Of a stretch of DNA of 47,012 nt, positions 22,712 to 30,844 are shown piece after piece (the first letter of the stretch is position 1; every line of letters starts with the position of its first letter). Position numbers and translations under genes: made by a program. The notes under the pieces were generated by a model. That model was not told where the DNA came from. It did no database searches and was given only the letters and a program-made list of their open reading frames with translations. The stretch comes from a virus. The stretch covers positions 1 to 47,012 of the IMG/VR virus record IMGVR_UViG_3300006916_000081; one strand, written 5' to 3'.

Positions 22712-23470
22712 ATGGATCTAGATAAACAAACTTTGATACTTTCTGATGATAAGATCTTCTACACTGTTGAAGGGGAAGGTGAGTATGTAGGTCAGCGCTC
22801 TTTATTTATGAGAATGGCCATGTGTAATCTAACCTGTATAGGTTTTGCAAGTGAAGATTCTCCACATGGTTGTGATTCCTTTATATCATGGAGTGTAAAA
22901 AATAAAATGTCTTTTAATGAAATCTTTCAGATGATGGAAGAAAATAACTGGATTGAAAAGCTCGAGAAAGGTACAATCTGGAAACTAACTGGAGGTGAAC
23001 CTCTAATTCAGCAAAAGCAATTACTTAAACTCGTGGATGAGTTTATTTATAGGTATGGTTTTGAACCTAAGATTGATTTTGAAACTAATGCTACTCTTAT
23101 GCCAGATTCAAGGTGGCATGATGAATTTGGTGCTACCTTTACCACTTCACCAAAGCTAACTACAAATGGTGATCCTGAGGAAAAAACTTATAAGCCAGAG
23201 GTGCTTAAGTATCATAAGGAGATTGGTTCAGGCTTTAAGTTTGTTATCAATGACCCAGCAGCTGACATTGAGGAAATTTGGCGTAAGTATGTCGAAGATG
23301 ATGAAGGTATTAATATAAGTAAAGATCGTATATGGTTTATGCCATGTGCTGGTTCCCGGGATGAGCATATTGCTAATGCTGAAGCAGTTGTTGAGTATGC
23401 TAAATCAATGCATGTTCATTTTTCACCTAGACTTCACTTATTAGTATGGGATAAAGCTCTCAAGGTATAG
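22712..23470 (+). CDS. queE: QueE-like 7-carboxy-7-deazaguanine synthase (radical SAM)
   Basis: 252 residues from ATG 22712. FYTVEGEGEYVGQRSLFMRM near 14-33 is the QueE N-terminal signature, and LTGGEPLIQQ near 93 is the radical-SAM GGE motif. The cluster cysteines are CNLTC followed by an 11-residue insertion and CDS, instead of the usual compact Cx3Cx2C. It converts carboxytetrahydropterin to 7-carboxy-7-deazaguanine. With folE2 and queD, three steps from GTP are covered here; queC and a DNA transglycosylase (dpdA) are not in this window. Confidence 0.85.
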   Translation: MDLDKQTLILSDDKIFYTVEGEGEYVGQRSLFMRMAMCNLTCIGFASEDSPHGCDSFISWSVKNKMSFNEIFQMMEENNWIEKLEKGTIWKLTGGEPLIQQKQLLKLVDEFIYRYGFEPKIDFETNATLMPDSRWHDEFGATFTTSPKLTTNGDPEEKTYKPEVLKYHKEIGSGFKFVINDPAADIEEIWRKYVEDDEGINISKDRIWFMPCAGSRDEHIANAEAVVEYAKSMHVHFSPRLHLLVWDKALKV

Positions 23471-23507
23471 TACAAATTAGATATTTGTTGATAATAGGTA
23501 AATTAAT

Positions 23508-23515
23508 TGTAAATA
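23508..23515 (+). promoter_or_regulatory. Late-type box (possibly also an early -10) before the P-loop kinase
   Basis: TGTAAATA, 5 bases, ATG at 23521, the same box as at 37411. A TTGATA at 23488-23493 sits 16 bp before TAAATA, so the site could also work as a sigma70 promoter. Confidence 0.5.
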
Positions 23516-23520
23516 ATAAT

Positions 23521-24297
23521 ATGAGAATAGCTTTTAGCGGCACAGCAAATAGTGGTAAATCCACTATGGTAAAAAGTTTTCTACACACCTGGTCTAATTA
23601 TAAAACACCAGAAGAAACATATCGTGATAAATTAAATGAGAAAAAATTAGATCATTCTTCAAAGACCACACCGGAAACACAAACTCTTATATTGGATTTT
23701 TTAGTAGATCAGATTCAAGGTAAAGATATTAAAGAGAAGATCGTTTATGACAGGTGTCCGCTTGATGCTGTTGCTTATACAATGTGGGCAAATGGTAAGG
23801 AAATGGAGGGATTCACCGATGAATTTGTCGAAAAGCAAATAACAATGTCACGTGAAGCTTTACGCTCATTAGATATTATCTTTATGACACGTTTCAATGA
23901 AAAATTTGGCGTTGTTGACGATGGAACTAGAGATGTGGACGTTAAATTTATCAATGAGATGGATAATATATTCTATACATTATATATGCAATATATGACA
24001 CAAGCAGATGCTAATGTATTTTATCCAAAGGGTGACTCACCTTGTGTTATATTACTGCCAGATGACTCTCAAGCACGTATTGATATGGTTGCGGAATACA
24101 TAACACCAGATGGTAATATGTATGGTGATGAAGAGTCTATTTTAAATCCTAATAATATAGATGATTTGGAGAGTTTAGTTAGGATGCAGAAAGCTGAATT
24201 AGAAAGAGAAGAAAAGGAAAAGGAACTTTTCAAGCAATTCGGTTTAGATGGTGGCACACAACGACATGTTAGTGAATCCGATCGTTTTAACTTCTAA
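23521..24297 (+). CDS. P-loop nucleotide kinase-like ATPase
   Basis: 258 residues from ATG 23521 (MRIAFSGTANSGKST); a TTG at 23485 would prepend a poor sequence. Walker A GTANSGKST lies at 7-15. KIVYDRCPLDAVAYT near 76-90 resembles the DR..LD motif of thymidylate, deoxynucleoside and NadR-type kinases. The C-terminal 60 residues are acidic and coiled-coil-like, then QRHVSESDRFNF. It probably phosphorylates a nucleotide or nucleoside; the substrate is not clear. It overlaps the convergent tail-fibre-like gene by 4 bases. Confidence 0.75.
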   Translation: MRIAFSGTANSGKSTMVKSFLHTWSNYKTPEETYRDKLNEKKLDHSSKTTPETQTLILDFLVDQIQGKDIKEKIVYDRCPLDAVAYTMWANGKEMEGFTDEFVEKQITMSREALRSLDIIFMTRFNEKFGVVDDGTRDVDVKFINEMDNIFYTLYMQYMTQADANVFYPKGDSPCVILLPDDSQARIDMVAEYITPDGNMYGDEESILNPNNIDDLESLVRMQKAELEREEKEKELFKQFGLDGGTQRHVSESDRFNF

Positions 24298-24869
24298 AAT
24301 GTTTGAATTTGAAATCCTAATGTACCGGCGTTAGCGGCTAGACCGCCATCTAGTATGTTAACTGCACTTAAATCAACATAATTTGTATTTTTATCTGCTT
24401 CAGTAAACTGAGCAAGTTCATTTGTACTGTTAGCAACTGCAGCAGTTGGTAAAATTATATAATTAGTGTTGGGTAAGTTAGTATCAAAATTAAATCTTAC
24501 AACGTGAGTAGCTACTATGTACTCAATAGATGTAATATTAGTACCTTTTAATAATCTAGGACCGTATAGATCTTGAGCTGATAGGGAAATAAAAGCTTTT
24601 GTATTACTTCCAACAATTGTAGCCATATCTGCATTGACTTGCTCAGATAAAGAGGTAAAATCTGAAGAAAGCGCAAGAATATCGGTAGAATGTTGAGTAA
24701 TTGTAGTACCAAACGTTGTATTATCTAAACCAATAACAAAATTGGCAAAATCCATAATATTTGTACCTTCTTCTGTCTCAATTAAAAGTAAATCACCGTC
24801 AGATACAGAAAAAGTTTCAGGTAATTCTTTAATATTATAGATTAGACTTTTATTGTCAACGCATGGCAT
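24294..24869 (-). CDS. Probable virion structural protein (tail fibre or spike type)
   Basis: 191 residues. The N-terminal part (NIKELPETFSVSDGDLLLIE) is of the kind found in marine phage tail-fibre-associated proteins. The middle is helical and Ser/Thr-rich, the C-terminal half beta-rich with many Asn/Thr. A perfect TATAAATA late box 5 bases before the ATG argues for late, virion-related expression. It stands alone on the minus strand next to the glycosyltransferase cluster. No homologue is recognised with certainty. Confidence 0.6.
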   Translation of the reverse strand: MPCVDNKSLIYNIKELPETFSVSDGDLLLIETEEGTNIMDFANFVIGLDNTTFGTTITQHSTDILALSSDFTSLSEQVNADMATIVGSNTKAFISLSAQDLYGPRLLKGTNITSIEYIVATHVVRFNFDTNLPNTNYIILPTAAVANSTNELAQFTEADKNTNYVDLSAVNILDGGLAANAGTLGFQIQTF

Positions 24870-24874
24870 ATCTA

Positions 24875-24882
24875 TATTTATA
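24875..24882 (-). promoter_or_regulatory. Perfect T4 late promoter box
   Basis: TATAAATA on the minus strand, 5 bases (TAGAT) before the ATG at 24869. It is identical to the T4 late consensus. Confidence 0.8.
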
Positions 24883-24918
24883 GTTGAAATAGTGTTTTTG
24901 GAGTATAAAATATAAGTA

Positions 24919-25755
24919 ATGAGTAAGATTGGTGTAGGTATTATAACCTGTGATAGGGTAAAAATGTTTAATGTTTGCTTTGAATCTCTTAACGATGAAT
25001 GGTACGATGAATTAGTAGTTGTAGATGACGGTAAAGAAGAGCATCCTTTAATGCGCTCCGGAGCAGAATTTATACGTACACCAGGTGGAGTAGGTGTTGG
25101 TAAAGCGAAGAATGCTGCTATACAAAATCTACTGGATAAAGATTGTGATTATATTATTCTTGTTGAAGATGATATGAAATTTACAGGTAATTTGTTTGCA
25201 GAGTATATACATGCTTATAATACAACAGGTATTCATCACTTTATGTTTGCATATCATGGTCCTGCAAACAAAGCTGGTATTAGTTACGGTAAGCCAGTAC
25301 CAAGATTAGTATTCGATTACGGGCCATTTGATGAGTGCCGCATTGCTCTTAACCAGCATTGCGTAGGTGCTGTTACATTTTACACAAGAGAATCTTTAGA
25401 AAAGGTAGGATTATATGATGAAAATTTTACTAATGCATTTGAGCATGTAGATCATTCGTATCAGTTAGCAAAGAATGGTTTTAGCACGCCGTATTGGTGG
25501 TGGGCAGATATTGCTAACAGTTTAGATTTTGTACAAGAGCAGAAGTGTTCAGAAGACTCTTCAGCAATTAGACCACGGTCAGATTGGCAATCAAACATTC
25601 AAGCAGCCGCACACTATTTTATGAGCAAGAATAAAGTATCACCAGTAAAAGTCCCTGATACTCCGCAGCAAAAAGTTGTAGAGATTATTAAACGCTATAG
25701 AAAAATAATTGATGAAAGATCTAAAAGAAAAGCTAACGTTTCTGATAGCCGCTAA
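24919..25755 (+). CDS. Family 2-type (GT-A) glycosyltransferase
   Basis: 278 residues. IGVGIITCDRVKMFNVCFES at the N-terminus, VVVDDGKEE near 36, KAKNAAIQNL near 62 and IILVEDDMKF near 79 are the nucleotide-sugar and metal-binding elements (EDD in the DxD position) of GT-A enzymes. FEHVDHSYQLAKNG near 175 supplies the catalytic ED/EH-type motif. First gene of the carbohydrate cluster. Its last 44 bases overlap the next gene. Confidence 0.85.
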   Translation: MSKIGVGIITCDRVKMFNVCFESLNDEWYDELVVVDDGKEEHPLMRSGAEFIRTPGGVGVGKAKNAAIQNLLDKDCDYIILVEDDMKFTGNLFAEYIHAYNTTGIHHFMFAYHGPANKAGISYGKPVPRLVFDYGPFDECRIALNQHCVGAVTFYTRESLEKVGLYDENFTNAFEHVDHSYQLAKNGFSTPYWWWADIANSLDFVQEQKCSEDSSAIRPRSDWQSNIQAAAHYFMSKNKVSPVKVPDTPQQKVVEIIKRYRKIIDERSKRKANVSDSR

Positions 25756-26488
25756 GGTAGATCATGAAGATCGTGTCCGTAATATTCGAACGACTTTATC
25801 TTATCTACGGCATCACTTTGATGCTGATATTATTATTAGTGAACAGGATACATCAAGTAAGCTACACGATATGTGTAAAGCTTTTAAGTGTCGTCATATC
25901 TATATTGAAACAGATGAGTTCTTTAACAGGCAACGAGGAGTTAACCTTGCAGCAAAAGAGGCAACTACTCCAGTTATTGCTCATTATGATGCCGATATAC
26001 TCTTAAGACCTGAGCAGATTATTGGAGCTACTGAAGCAATTATAAACGGTCAAGCACAACTAGTATACCCGTATGATGGTCATTTTTATGATGTACCAGA
26101 AACATATTTTGATATTATTAATGAAACAAAAGATCTTCGTAATGTAAATTTAGATGATTGTACTTTGTTTAATCCACATTCGGTTGGTGGCGTTGTAATG
26201 TTTGATAGGGAGCATTATTGGAAATGTGGTGGGGCTAATGAACACTTTAAGAGTGTAGGTTATGAAGATAACGAAATAAATACTCGATTTAAAAAATTAG
26301 GTACAAAAATTGCTCGGACGCAATGGCCTCTATGGCATTTAACACATGCTCGGGGTGAAACTTCCTATAATCATAATCCACATATTGAATTTAATAGAGA
26401 CTATTACTTAGAAATTGCGCAAATGACTTCTGATCAATTAAAGAATCACATTAATCAATGGGAATGGCATAAAACTGTAGCGGTATGA
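25712..26488 (+). CDS. Glycosyltransferase, GT2/galactosyltransferase-C type
   Basis: 258 residues from ATG 25712; a TTG immediately before is the alternative. LTFLIAAKVDHEDRVRNI at the N-terminus, the metal-binding HYDADILL near 90, and the C-terminal SVGGVVMFDREHYWKCGG with YEDNEINTRFKKLG near 165-195 match the GT-A fold with a Glyco_transf_7C-like end. It overlaps both neighbours, indicating an operon. Confidence 0.85.
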   Translation: MKDLKEKLTFLIAAKVDHEDRVRNIRTTLSYLRHHFDADIIISEQDTSSKLHDMCKAFKCRHIYIETDEFFNRQRGVNLAAKEATTPVIAHYDADILLRPEQIIGATEAIINGQAQLVYPYDGHFYDVPETYFDIINETKDLRNVNLDDCTLFNPHSVGGVVMFDREHYWKCGGANEHFKSVGYEDNEINTRFKKLGTKIARTQWPLWHLTHARGETSYNHNPHIEFNRDYYLEIAQMTSDQLKNHINQWEWHKTVAV

Positions 26489-27288
26489 TTACTTCAACAA
26501 GGATAGGTAGATATGGTAATACGTGCAACTCTTTATTTCAGTTTGCAGCAGTCATTGGTATGTCTAAAAAAACCGGTTTAGATTTTGCAATTCCTAAACA
26601 TAATTCCTACTACGATGTTAATTATGAATGTAATAATTATTCTATTTTTGAAGGTTTTAATTTAGATGTGCCGGTTTTAGATTACGATATACTTAAGTTT
26701 AAAGAGGTTGGTTTTCCTTTTGAATATGTTGATGTAAAAGTAGATGATTTTACTGATATGGTTGGTTATTTTCAATCAGAGAAATATTTTAAAAATGTAA
26801 CAACAGAGTTAAAACGTCAGTTACAGTTTAGAGATTCAGTTAAAAGAGTAGTAGATCAAAAGATTACGGAAGGAATATATCCTAATCCAGATAATTGTAC
26901 CTCTATCCATGTTAGACTCGGTGATTATACTAAAAAGAGAGAGTTTCATCCTGCGCAACCAGCTGATTATTGGTCACATGCAAGTAAGTTGGCATCATCT
27001 AAGTATTATATGATATTTTCTGATGATATAGAGACAACTAAAAAAATGTTTGGTAATATAAAGACATACTATTCTGAAGAAGATAACCCATTCTCAGCCC
27101 TCTACCACATGTCTCTATGCAGAAACAATATAATCTGCAACTCGTCATTTGGTTGGTGGGGAGCTTGGTTAGGGGAATTGCAGGACCCAATAAAACATAA
27201 AACTATAGTTGCTCCGAAAAAATGGTTTGGACCAGCTCACAGTTATAACCCAAAAGATATTATACCTGACAGATGGACACTTCTTTAA
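26485..27288 (+). CDS. GT11-type alpha-1,2-fucosyltransferase-like enzyme
   Basis: 267 residues. GRYGNTCNSLFQFAA at 8-22 matches the GT11 N-terminal motif (GRLGNQLFQYA). SIHVRLGDYTKK near 140 is the HxRxGDY nucleotide-binding motif, and CNSSFGWWGAWLGE near 212 is the third signature. The donor should be GDP-L-fucose or a related GDP-6-deoxy sugar such as GDP-colitose, which fits gmd and fcl-like genes just downstream. Start overlaps the previous stop (ATGA). Confidence 0.85.
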   Translation: MITSTRIGRYGNTCNSLFQFAAVIGMSKKTGLDFAIPKHNSYYDVNYECNNYSIFEGFNLDVPVLDYDILKFKEVGFPFEYVDVKVDDFTDMVGYFQSEKYFKNVTTELKRQLQFRDSVKRVVDQKITEGIYPNPDNCTSIHVRLGDYTKKREFHPAQPADYWSHASKLASSKYYMIFSDDIETTKKMFGNIKTYYSEEDNPFSALYHMSLCRNNIICNSSFGWWGAWLGELQDPIKHKTIVAPKKWFGPAHSYNPKDIIPDRWTLL

Positions 27289-28100
27289 AAATATATTTAC
27301 AAGACTCTGCTTTTGCACATTGTATCTTTTCAAATAATCCAATGCCGCCAAAACAGTTCACCGACGAGATTGAGTGGATACGTGATAACACATTTACACA
27401 AGATGATATTGTTGTATGGACAGATATAGATATTCCAAATGCTTTAAACAGACCAGGTAAAAATATTGTTTGGTTAATTGAAGCGTATGATTATATTCCT
27501 CACTTGTATGAGTTTGTTATTAAAAATGCAGATAACTTTGAAGCCGTTTGGACACATGATGCAGAGCTAGTATCAACTTTACCCAATGCTACTCTTCTAC
27601 CATATGGTGGTTGTTGGATTGATGATTTTGACTGGGGTGTACACCCAAAGAGTAAAGACTTCTCTATTATTGCTTCTGCTAAGCGGCAACTTCCAGGTCA
27701 TAAAATGAGACATCAAATTATCGCTGGTTCGCAAGGTCGTGTGGATGTGTTTGGTGGTGGTTATAATCCTCTAGATAATAAGATTGATGGTTTAAGAGAT
27801 TATAGATATCATTTTTGTATTGAGAATATTAACCGTGATTATTGGTTTACGGAAAAGCTTATCGACTGCTTTGTAACAGGAACTATTCCAATATATTGGG
27901 GATGTCCTTCTATAGATAACTTTTTTAATATTGATGGTATGATTTGCTTTGATGAACTCGAACATTTACCAGAGTTACTACCTCAATGTACATCACAATT
28001 ATACGAGTCAAAACTTGATGCAATTAAAGAAAATTTAAAATTAGCACAAAAGTATAGACTTGCTGAACTAACTATTCCTAGTATTATTGAAAAAAGTTGA
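27273..28100 (+). CDS. GT10-type alpha-1,3-fucosyltransferase-like enzyme
   Basis: 275 residues. YRYHFCIENINRDYWFTEKL near 187-206, then GTIPIYWGCPSI, is the GT10 signature (FxxxFENS..DYVTEKL, GxxPVxxG). The N-terminal half is divergent. It should transfer fucose or a related sugar from GDP. It overlaps the GT11 gene by 16 bases. Two different fucosyltransferase families in tandem suggest a glycan with two such linkages. Confidence 0.8.
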   Translation: MDTSLKIYLQDSAFAHCIFSNNPMPPKQFTDEIEWIRDNTFTQDDIVVWTDIDIPNALNRPGKNIVWLIEAYDYIPHLYEFVIKNADNFEAVWTHDAELVSTLPNATLLPYGGCWIDDFDWGVHPKSKDFSIIASAKRQLPGHKMRHQIIAGSQGRVDVFGGGYNPLDNKIDGLRDYRYHFCIENINRDYWFTEKLIDCFVTGTIPIYWGCPSIDNFFNIDGMICFDELEHLPELLPQCTSQLYESKLDAIKENLKLAQKYRLAELTIPSIIEKS

Positions 28101-28124
28101 CTATACTATAATATAAGTTATAAT
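28097..28124 (+). promoter_or_regulatory. Early (sigma70-type) promoter of the fcl-like gene
   Basis: TTGACT, 16 bp, TATAAT, then 8 bases to the ATG at 28133. The -35 overlaps the stop of the previous gene. A second TATAAT at 28107 is too close to the -35 to use it. Confidence 0.7.
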
Positions 28125-28132
28125 ATATGTAG

Positions 28133-29053
28133 ATGAAAGTACTAGTGACTGGTGGCAAAGGTATGCTGGGTAAGCATATTGAGGATAAGTTATCTTACGA
28201 AGATCATGAAGGTATATATGTAGGTTCAAAAGATTATGATCTTACGTCGCTGTTCCAAGTACGAAAGATGTTTGAGGAAATAAGGCCTGATGCAGTTATT
28301 CATGCAGCAGCAAGAGTGGGTGGTATTCAAGAGAATATTGATCACCCAATAGAGTTTCTCGAGCAGAATATTTTAATGAATACACATGTTGTTAGTGAAT
28401 CTTATAAATATGGTGTTAAAAAACTTATTGCTGTATCAAGTACTTGTGTATATCCGGATGCATTACCGGAGACTTATTACCCCCTTAAAGAAGATATCTT
28501 GCACAATGGTCCTCCAACACCAACAAATTTTGGTTATGGAATGGCGAAGCGTGTAATGGGAACACAAGTGGAACTTTACAGAAAAATATATGACTTAGAT
28601 TACTCGACGTTGTATGCTTGTAATCTATATAGTGAATATGATAATTTTGATAACGATAAAAAAGCTCACTTTATAACTGCATTGCTTAAAAAGATTAATA
28701 ATTGTGTAAATGAAGATGAAGAAATTCTTCAATTGCTTGGTACAGGTAAGCCATTAAGACAGTTTATTCATGCAGCTGATCTCGCAGATATAATTGTGCA
28801 GGGGTTAGATAGGGAGTTGAAAATGGACTTCAATGTATGTGATAACGTAGTTTGGTCAATTAGAGAAATGGCAGAAATTGCCCTTAAAGTATTAGATAAA
28901 GATCTTATTTTAAAGTTTGACGCGTCAAAACCTGATGGTCAAATTCGTAAAGACGCTAGTGATAGTAAATTTAGAATGTTATTTCCAACATTTAGATTTA
29001 AATCATTTGCAAATGGTTTAGAGCTAGTTTATAATAAACTCGTAAATGGATAA
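28133..29053 (+). CDS. fcl: GDP-L-fucose synthase / ColC-like epimerase-reductase
   Basis: 306 residues, extended SDR fold. NAD(P)-binding TGGKGMLG at 6-13, HAAARVGGI near 56 typical of GDP-fucose synthase, catalytic SSTCVYP near 103 and YGMAK near 139-143. Fcl converts GDP-4-keto-6-deoxy-mannose to GDP-L-fucose. ColC, a close homologue, makes GDP-colitose from the 3-deoxy intermediate. The neighbouring ColD-like gene leaves both options open. The 3' end overlaps thyX by 8 bases. Confidence 0.85.
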   Translation: MKVLVTGGKGMLGKHIEDKLSYEDHEGIYVGSKDYDLTSLFQVRKMFEEIRPDAVIHAAARVGGIQENIDHPIEFLEQNILMNTHVVSESYKYGVKKLIAVSSTCVYPDALPETYYPLKEDILHNGPPTPTNFGYGMAKRVMGTQVELYRKIYDLDYSTLYACNLYSEYDNFDNDKKAHFITALLKKINNCVNEDEEILQLLGTGKPLRQFIHAADLADIIVQGLDRELKMDFNVCDNVVWSIREMAEIALKVLDKDLILKFDASKPDGQIRKDASDSKFRMLFPTFRFKSFANGLELVYNKLVNG

Positions 29054-29669
29054 TACAGTAGAGCTATTAGGTTATTATGGTAGTGATGAAGTTATTGCAT
29101 GCAGTGCGTGGACGTCAACCAGTAGAGAATTAGATGAAAAGAAGAGAGAGAGAATTCCGAAGCTCATCAACATGCTTTGGAGCCATGGACACGAGACCCC
29201 TTTTGAAAAAGGTAGCGTCCATTTTCTTGTTGATTGCGATATTGCCAGTCATATTCATTTACTTAAGCATAGATTATCTTCGCTTAATGCTGAGTCGGCG
29301 CGATACAAGGAATTAAAAGAGGATAAAATGTTTGTTCCTGACGATTGGTCGGAAGAGTGGCAGAAGAGATTAATAAAATATACAGAAGATGGAAATATTT
29401 TATATCATGAATGCTTAGAGTCTCTAGAACCAAGGTTAGGGCGCAAAAGAGCAAAAGAATCTGCACGTTTCTTTAAGACCTACAATAGTAAAATTCAATC
29501 TGATATTATGTTTAATATGAGATCGTTCGCAAATTTTCAAAAACTACGTAACAGTGAGCATGCTCAGAAAGAAATTAGAGAGATAGCACAAATGATGCTC
29601 GATCTTATTAAAAATATAGATGGAGATCCGTTTAAACATACTCTTGCAATTTGGAAAAAGAGTATATAA
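29046..29669 (+). CDS. thyX: Flavin-dependent thymidylate synthase ThyX
   Basis: 207 residues. The ThyX motif RHRxxSxNxxSxRY is present as KHRLSSLNAESARY at 74-87, with Lys for the first Arg. HGHETPFEKG near 47-56 is the second family block. It makes dTMP from dUMP using folate and FADH2. Its place inside the sugar cluster, overlapping fcl and followed by a PLP enzyme of sugar metabolism, is unusual. Confidence 0.92.
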   Translation: MDNTVELLGYYGSDEVIACSAWTSTSRELDEKKRERIPKLINMLWSHGHETPFEKGSVHFLVDCDIASHIHLLKHRLSSLNAESARYKELKEDKMFVPDDWSEEWQKRLIKYTEDGNILYHECLESLEPRLGRKRAKESARFFKTYNSKIQSDIMFNMRSFANFQKLRNSEHAQKEIREIAQMMLDLIKNIDGDPFKHTLAIWKKSI

Positions 29670-29670
29670 T
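29644..29670 (+). promoter_or_regulatory. Early (sigma70-type) promoter of the PLP-enzyme gene
   Basis: TTGCAA, 15 bp, TATAAT, then 6 bases to the ATG at 29677. It overlaps the 3' end of thyX. Confidence 0.5.
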
Positions 29671-29676
29671 AAAACT

Positions 29677-30843
29677 ATGGCAATTAACCTAGTATCTGAT
29701 ACCATCGATCGAGAAGATATAGTTGGTGTTATTAACTGGCTCAATCAAAAAGAGATCCCTCAACTTACTAAGGGTCCAATTACTAAAAAATATGAAGAAA
29801 AATTCTCCAGCTGGCTTGGTGCTAGCAGCTCTGTGTTTGTCAATTCTGGTTCATCCGCTATTTTGCTTGGCCTTACTGCTCTTAAGTTTGGAGGAAAACT
29901 GAAGAATAATAAAATTGTTGTTCCAGACTTGAGTTGGGCTACGGATGTTAGTTCACCCCTTATTCTTGGTATGGATACTTTCCTTGTTGATTGCAATCTT
30001 TATGATCTTTCAGCTGACTTAGAGCATCTCGAGCAGATCTTTAAAGAAGAAGAGCCAGCAGCTTTTATTCTAGTATCGGTATTAGGACTTGTACCTAATA
30101 TGCAACGAATTGTTAGTCTATGTAACAAGTACGATGTTCTATTAATTGAAGATACTTGCGAGAGTTTAGGTTCAGAGTTTATTGGTCAAAAGCTCGGCAC
30201 ATTTGGCTGTATGAGTTTTTTCTCTACTTACTTTGGTCATCATATTTCTACTATTGAAGGTGGTATGGTAGCTACAAGTGATAAAGAGATTAATGATTTA
30301 CTTCTTATGACTCGTTCACATGGATGGGATAGAGACTTAGATGCTGAAGCTGCTAAGAAGCTAGCAGACAAAGAAGGTATTAGTGACTTTGATAGATTGT
30401 TTACTTTCTATACACCAGGCCTCAATGTAAGAGCAACTGATCTTCAAGCAGTGATTGGTCTTAAGCAAGTAGATAAAATTGATAGATTCTCAAAGATTCG
30501 TAATGATAACTTCTTACACTTTAGTAAACGTCTACAGGATTCAAATAGCTTAATCAAACCTATTCAACGACCTGGTGACTTTATCTCAAGCTTTTGTTAC
30601 CCAGTAATGCTTGAAGAGAAACGTGAAGAATGTGTTGCAGAGCTTAAAGCTAACGACATTGCATGTAGACCTCTTATTGCAGGTTCTCTTAGTAAGAGTC
30701 CAATGTGGAAGAATTTCGGTGACTATACACCAAACAATCGTAACGCGGAGTTAGTTGATAAGACCGGGTTTTACGTTCCCAATCATCAGGGCATGACAAC
30801 TAATGATGTAGATAAGATTTGTGACATTATTAAAAAATATTGA
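29677..30843 (+). CDS. DegT/DnrJ-family PLP enzyme, ColD/RfbH-type 3-dehydratase-like
   Basis: 388 residues from ATG 29677; upstream codons overlap thyX in another frame. VNSGSSAILL near 56 and IEDTCESLGSE near 158 are PLP-binding motifs of the family. At the Schiff-base Lys position it reads SFFSTYFGHHISTIEGG, so His188 replaces Lys. This substitution is known in ColD (GDP-4-keto-6-deoxymannose 3-dehydratase) and RfbH, which remove the C3 hydroxyl rather than transaminate. Next to gmd and an fcl homologue it suggests a 3,6-dideoxy sugar. Function is inferred from the substitution and neighbours. Confidence 0.75.
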   Translation: MAINLVSDTIDREDIVGVINWLNQKEIPQLTKGPITKKYEEKFSSWLGASSSVFVNSGSSAILLGLTALKFGGKLKNNKIVVPDLSWATDVSSPLILGMDTFLVDCNLYDLSADLEHLEQIFKEEEPAAFILVSVLGLVPNMQRIVSLCNKYDVLLIEDTCESLGSEFIGQKLGTFGCMSFFSTYFGHHISTIEGGMVATSDKEINDLLLMTRSHGWDRDLDAEAAKKLADKEGISDFDRLFTFYTPGLNVRATDLQAVIGLKQVDKIDRFSKIRNDNFLHFSKRLQDSNSLIKPIQRPGDFISSFCYPVMLEEKREECVAELKANDIACRPLIAGSLSKSPMWKNFGDYTPNNRNAELVDKTGFYVPNHQGMTTNDVDKICDIIKKY

Positions 30844-30844
30844 A

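Noticed and set aside
29677-30843. Ordinary sugar aminotransferase (perosamine-type) assignment
   Set aside because: The PLP Schiff-base lysine is replaced by His, which argues for a dehydratase; kept as an alternative only if alignment shows the Lys elsewhere.
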